From: JBLFWJ01 sp047611425
GTDB lineage: Bacteria > Bacteroidota > Bacteroidia > UBA10329
DNA: 16,342 nucleotides
NCBI GenBank assembly: GCA_047611425.1
Contig: JBLFWJ010000068.1
Coordinates: 1-16,342 of the forward strand
Direction of reading: 5' to 3'
The notes under the pieces are model-generated. The model saw only the letters and a program-made list of their open reading frames with translations. It had not been told where the DNA came from and ran no database searches. Shown one piece after another: positions 14,301 through 16,342 of the stretch. Both the position numbers and the translations under genes were made by a program. How positions within the stretch are numbered: the first letter of the stretch is position 1; every line of letters begins with the position of its first letter.

Positions 14301-15729
14301 GATGCGCCTGTCTCAAAAGCTAGCCAACTTCTCTAAGGGTGATGCGGATGTGCTTCGTAAAGCGATGGGTAAGAAGAACATTGATCTTCTAAAGAAGATG
14401 AATGCGCAGTTTCTGGAGGGTTGCGAGGCTAACGGCCACGACCTTAAAATTGCAGACAAGGTTTGGAGTGATTGGGAGGAATTTGCGGCTTACGCATTCA
14501 ATAAATCTCACTCTACTTGCTACTCGGTTGTTGCGTTTCACACGGCATATTTGAAGGCCAATTATCCTGCCGAATACATGGCTTCGGTGCTTACACACAA
14601 CATGAATGATATTAAGAAGGTGACCTTCTTTATGGAAGAGTGTAAGCGCATGGGAATGGCTGTTCTTGGGCCAGATGTGAATGAAAGTCAGTACAAGTTT
14701 GCGGTTAACACAAAGGGCCAAATTCGATTTGGATTGGGTGCGGTGAAAGGAGTTGGCGAGGGTGCTGTTGAAGCCTTGGTTGAGGAGCGGAAAGAAAATG
14801 GCTCGTACATGTCAATATTCGACTTGACTAAGCGAATAGATTTAAAATCCACGAACAGGCGAGCCTTGGAAGGTCTTGCTCATTCAGGAGCGTTGGATTC
14901 GTTTGAGAATGCACACCGAGCCGTTTATTTCCATGAAGAAGGCAATTCAACCTTTATGGAAAAGGCCGTCAAATTTGGACAGGCTTACCAGCATAGTTTG
15001 AATTCTGCGCAGGTGTCGTTGTTTGGAGAAGGCAGCGATGAATCAATGCCGGAGCCAACTATTCCGCATGTTGAGAAATGGAATGTGCTTAAGGAATTGA
15101 GCCTTGAAAAAGACGTAGTTGGAATCTACATTTCTGGACACCCGTTGGATCAACACAAACTGGCCATCACGAGTTTTAATCACCGCAGTTTGCGCGAGTT
15201 CAACGTGATGGAACCGAGAGTCGGAATGGATATTCGGTTCGGTGGATTGGTGACTTCCGTTGCACACAGAATGACGAAAACGCAAAAACCATTCGGGGTG
15301 GTGACCATTGAAGACTACGAAGATTCACATGAGTTGGCCGTGTTTGGAGAAGAGTACGCCAAGTTTAAAGGCTACTTTATTGAGGGTGTTTCGCTTAGCA
15401 TAAAAGGCACCTACCAAAAAGGTTGGGGCGAAAACAGTCCACCTCGATTTAAAGTGATGGGAATTGAGTTTCTCTCGGAATTATTGGAGAAGAACACACG
15501 CAAGATCACGGTCACCATTCCGTTGAGTAAGATTGATGGAACCATGATTAACGACCTGGAAGCAATGGCTGAGAATTACCCTGGTAAATGCAATCTGCAC
15601 TTCAAGATCTTGGCAAAAGAACCGCGCTATAATATTGAGTTCCGATCAAAGAAATTTCGCATTAGACCTGAGCAGGAGTTGATACAGAATATTCAAAATG
15701 GAATGGATCTGAATGTTGAGTTGGGGTGA
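11380..15729 (+). CDS. dnaE: DNA polymerase III alpha subunit with fused N-terminal 3'-5' exonuclease
   Basis: Replicative polymerase of 1449 residues, longer than the E. coli subunit (1160) because of an extra N-terminal domain. Residues 1-190 are a DnaQ-like DEDDh exonuclease with all five active-site residues: D6 and E8 (DTETTG), D105 (HNIEFD), H169 and D174 (HNAAAD). A linker leads to the PHP domain (about 248-500; HLHVHSQYS at 251-259). The polymerase palm follows, with GPGRGSAAGS before it, PDIDIDF (680-686) and KMDFLGL (Asp850). Then come the fingers (ALYRPGPL and FNKSHSTCYS motifs), a helix-hairpin-helix region (VKGVGEGAVEAL), a beta-clamp motif QVSLF (1211-1215) and a C-terminal OB fold. 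Proofreading is thus probably supplied in cis. Several PHP metal ligands are replaced. The gene is monocistronic or leads through a repeat region to trxA. Confidence 0.96.
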   Translation: MYLIYDTETTGLPKNYKAPLTDGDNWPRLVQLAWQLHEADGALVESGNIIVKPEGFDIPFNSEQIHGISTEKALAEGIDLKGALDQFSEVLSRSKVQAGHNIEFDINIVGAEYIRVYGEESLTKVPSIDTKNESTNYCEIPGGRGGQFKWPKLTELHEKLFGEAFEEAHNAAADVAATARCFLELIRIRVITHQKAQLSEDELRAFLEKNPAQIQAEKINVGTQVADQKKRQEKTKDTSELAKSIDHDFAHLHVHSQYSVLQSTIYLKNLVNRAIEFGMPGVAVTDHANMFGTFHFVSAINDANEEIDAHNEKVNAGDLKAPLKKSLKGIVGCEFYVTDDHTDKTHQNNGYQVVFLAKNKKGYHNLAKMCSISYMDGFYYVPRIDKDVVLQYKDDLIITTGGLGGEISDLILNTGEKQAEEALLWWKEHFGEDFYIELLNHNLPEEKHANKVLLQFAEKHDIKYFPSNNVYYLNQEDSEAHDILLCVKEGVKRDDNPEIARGRAYIKKRFPNDQFYFKSQDEMKALFADKPEAFETIEEILDKVEPYSLKQDVLLPVFDIPEEFKDAEDLNDGGKRGENAYLRHLTYEGAKKRYGEITDDIRERLDFELLTIANSGYPGYFLIVQDFTSEARKMGVAVGPGRGSAAGSAVAYCIWITNVDPIAYDLLFERFLNPDRISLPDIDIDFDDEGRGKVIDWVVAKYGKNQVAQIITYGTLGGKSALRDTARVLDLPLSDADRIAKLVPDIKLNKIFSLDDKGLKAKLNGDQDKMAMAQELKELANGSDLTAETINQALVLEGSVRNTGIHACGVIITPDDITNHIPVSVAKDSDLAVTQFDNSVVESAGMLKMDFLGLKTLSIIKDAIKLIKDKHDVDIDPDTIPLDDQKTYELYQRGDTNGTFQFESAGMQKHLKDLKPDKFADLIAMNALYRPGPLKYIPNFIKRKHGEEEIVYDLPEMEEYLAETYGISVYQEQVMRLSQKLANFSKGDADVLRKAMGKKNIDLLKKMNAQFLEGCEANGHDLKIADKVWSDWEEFAAYAFNKSHSTCYSVVAFHTAYLKANYPAEYMASVLTHNMNDIKKVTFFMEECKRMGMAVLGPDVNESQYKFAVNTKGQIRFGLGAVKGVGEGAVEALVEERKENGSYMSIFDLTKRIDLKSTNRRALEGLAHSGALDSFENAHRAVYFHEEGNSTFMEKAVKFGQAYQHSLNSAQVSLFGEGSDESMPEPTIPHVEKWNVLKELSLEKDVVGIYISGHPLDQHKLAITSFNHRSLREFNVMEPRVGMDIRFGGLVTSVAHRMTKTQKPFGVVTIEDYEDSHELAVFGEEYAKFKGYFIEGVSLSIKGTYQKGWGENSPPRFKVMGIEFLSELLEKNTRKITVTIPLSKIDGTMINDLEAMAENYPGKCNLHFKILAKEPRYNIEFRSKKFRIRPEQELIQNIQNGMDLNVELG

Positions 15730-15775
15730 CATAAATGTGAAAAATAGATGGATCACTATCCTTTGTTCGAAGCGC

Positions 15776-15928
15776 GCGTTAGGGATAGGAGCGGCATCCT
15801 TTTTCTTGTTCCAAACTGCAGGCAGATTCTTCACTCTGCTACGCTCCGTTCTGAATGACGGCTGAATGGATGACCAAAGAAAAAGATATAGCGGATAGCC
15901 CGACCCCTTGCGAAGCTTGGGGTAACGC
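15776..15928. repeat. Composite foldback intergenic repeat (about 153 bp)
   Basis: The ends are inverted: GCGTTA (15776-15781) and TAACGC (15923-15928). Further in, TTTTTCTT (15800-15807) pairs with AAGAAAAA (15877-15884), and ATC (15796-15798) with GAT (15885-15887), leaving one bulged C. The right arm contains a second hairpin, ACCCC (15903-15907) with GGGGT (15919-15923). The arms around GCGTTAGGGATAGGAGCGGC and GCGGATAGCCCGACCCC resemble a sequence I recall as recurring between genes in many Bacteroidota. That recollection is unverified. It has no coding sense; open frames across it on the minus strand are accidental. It may be a miniature mobile or REP-like element, or a structured 3' region of the dnaE transcript. 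Confidence 0.6.
15821..15861. repeat. Nested short repeat inside the foldback element
   Basis: The centre of the foldback carries a module running from GGCAGATTCTTCAC through CTACGCTCCG to CTGAATGACGG. Its minus-strand form (CATTCAGAACGGAGCGTAGC, then GAAGAATCT) resembles the widespread bacterial intergenic repeat that yields spurious 'SERSEES'-like peptides. GCAGA (15822-15826) and TCTGC (15835-15839) can form a small hairpin within it. Confidence 0.5.
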
Positions 15929-15980
15929 CCTGATAATGAATAAGGTGATAATCGGCACAACAATCAGTAATTAGATCTGT

Positions 15981-15988
15981 TAGCTTTG
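15981..15988 (+). promoter_or_regulatory. -7 box of the trxA promoter
   Basis: TAGCTTTG followed by C is a perfect TAnnTTTG(C) match, 45 bp before the thioredoxin ATG. No clear TTG lies at -33. The A-rich stretch ahead of the start codon fits the weak-SD initiation usual in this phylum. Confidence 0.5.
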
Positions 15989-16033
15989 CAAACATCTTTA
16001 AAAGAGAATTCGAACCAATCAATAACAGTAACA

Positions 16034-16342
16034 ATGGCAATTGAAATAACTGACGCAAACTTTGAAGAAATAGTAATGAAATCCGACAAGCCTGTCCTAC
16101 TTGATTTTTGGGCAGAATGGTGCGGGCCATGTAGAATGGTCGGGCCAATTGTTGAGGAAATTTCTAATGATTATGACGGAAAAGCCGTTGTAGGTAAGGT
16201 TGACGTTGACAGCAATCCTGGCATTTCTGCCAAATTCGGAATCAGAAACATTCCTACTATCCTTTTCTTTAAAAATGGAGAAGTGGTTGATAAGCAGGTT
16301 GGTGCTGTTCCTAAGGCTGCATTGGCCGAAAAATTGGACGCT
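16034..16342 (+). CDS. trxA: Thioredoxin, cut at the window edge
   Basis: Small cytoplasmic thiol-disulfide reductase that reduces ribonucleotide reductase, peroxiredoxins, methionine sulfoxide reductases and other proteins. 103 codons are present with no stop yet, so nearly the whole of a roughly 105-residue protein is visible. The active site is WCGPC (29-33; Cys30 and Cys33), preceded by LLDFWAE. The cis-proline lies in IRNIPT, followed by ILFFKNGE and the conserved glycine of QVGAV. No signal peptide is present, arguing for cytoplasmic thioredoxin rather than an exported TlpA-like protein. It has its own -7 box and follows dnaE across the foldback repeat. I recall thioredoxin genes next to dnaE in other Bacteroidota. 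Confidence 0.95.
   Translation, partial: MAIEITDANFEEIVMKSDKPVLLDFWAEWCGPCRMVGPIVEEISNDYDGKAVVGKVDVDSNPGISAKFGIRNIPTILFFKNGEVVDKQVGAVPKAALAEKLDA

Noticed and set aside
15903..15923. Right-arm hairpin as a dnaE intrinsic terminator
   Set aside because: The stem has no following T-run on either strand and is better explained as part of the foldback repeat.
15646..16148. Two minus-strand open frames of about 105 codons across the dnaE end, repeat and trxA start
   Set aside because: They consist of translated repeat arms (including a SERSVAE-type peptide typical of the intergenic repeat) and antisense of dnaE and trxA. There is no start signal or family resemblance.

Overview
The window looks like core chromosome from a Bacteroidota bacterium, most likely order Flavobacteriales. 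The evidence is: several intergenic -7 boxes of the TAnnTTTG type used by this phylum's sigma factor; almost no Shine-Dalgarno sequences; a DNA polymerase III alpha subunit with an N-terminal proofreading exonuclease; a 'CoxD/CoxE-like' AAA+/VWA pair; and a phosphosulfolactate-synthase homologue linked to DUF368 and aroE. I see no phage, transposase, CRISPR, rRNA or tRNA gene.

Layout. (1) 1-2000, minus strand: the 5' part of a cysteine desulfurase gene (cut by the window edge), preceded by glmM (amino-sugar precursor of peptidoglycan). (2) 2001-2175: a divergent control region with promoter-like boxes in both directions, a repeated hexamer and an 8-bp inverted repeat in the putative leader. 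(3) 2176-8550, plus strand: a tightly packed seven-gene unit encoding a TPR protein, a ComA/HSA32-family phosphosulfolactate synthase, a rhodanese, a DUF368 undecaprenyl-phosphate transporter (PopT), shikimate dehydrogenase, an AAA+ ATPase and its VWA partner. Three successive junctions are TAATG stop/start overlaps. (4) 8547-11198, minus strand: a class I aminotransferase and an FkbM methyltransferase that share a good promoter, then a separate small lipoprotein gene with a terminator-like hairpin. The aminotransferase gene converges on the VWA gene with overlapping stop codons. (5) 11380-15729, plus strand: dnaE with fused exonuclease. (6) 15730-16033: a gene-free stretch holding a composite foldback repeat. 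(7) 16034 to the end: thioredoxin, cut just before its C-terminus.

How the genes fit together. Two themes recur. One is cell-envelope precursor supply: GlmM makes glucosamine-1-phosphate, PopT recycles the C55-P lipid carrier, and FkbM enzymes often methylate glycans. The other is sulfur handling: cysteine desulfurase, rhodanese and the sulfite-using ComA family. That the rhodanese feeds sulfite to ComA is inference only. AroE and the aminotransferase both touch aromatic amino-acid synthesis. The AAA+/VWA pair resembles metalloenzyme-maturation chaperones, but no client enzyme is encoded here.

Most unusual points: the composite repeat between dnaE and trxA; a possible pseudoknotted leader before the seven-gene operon; and a DnaE whose own PHP domain seems to have lost most of its metal ligands while the fused DEDDh exonuclease is intact. 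No wholly new defence or mobile system is visible.
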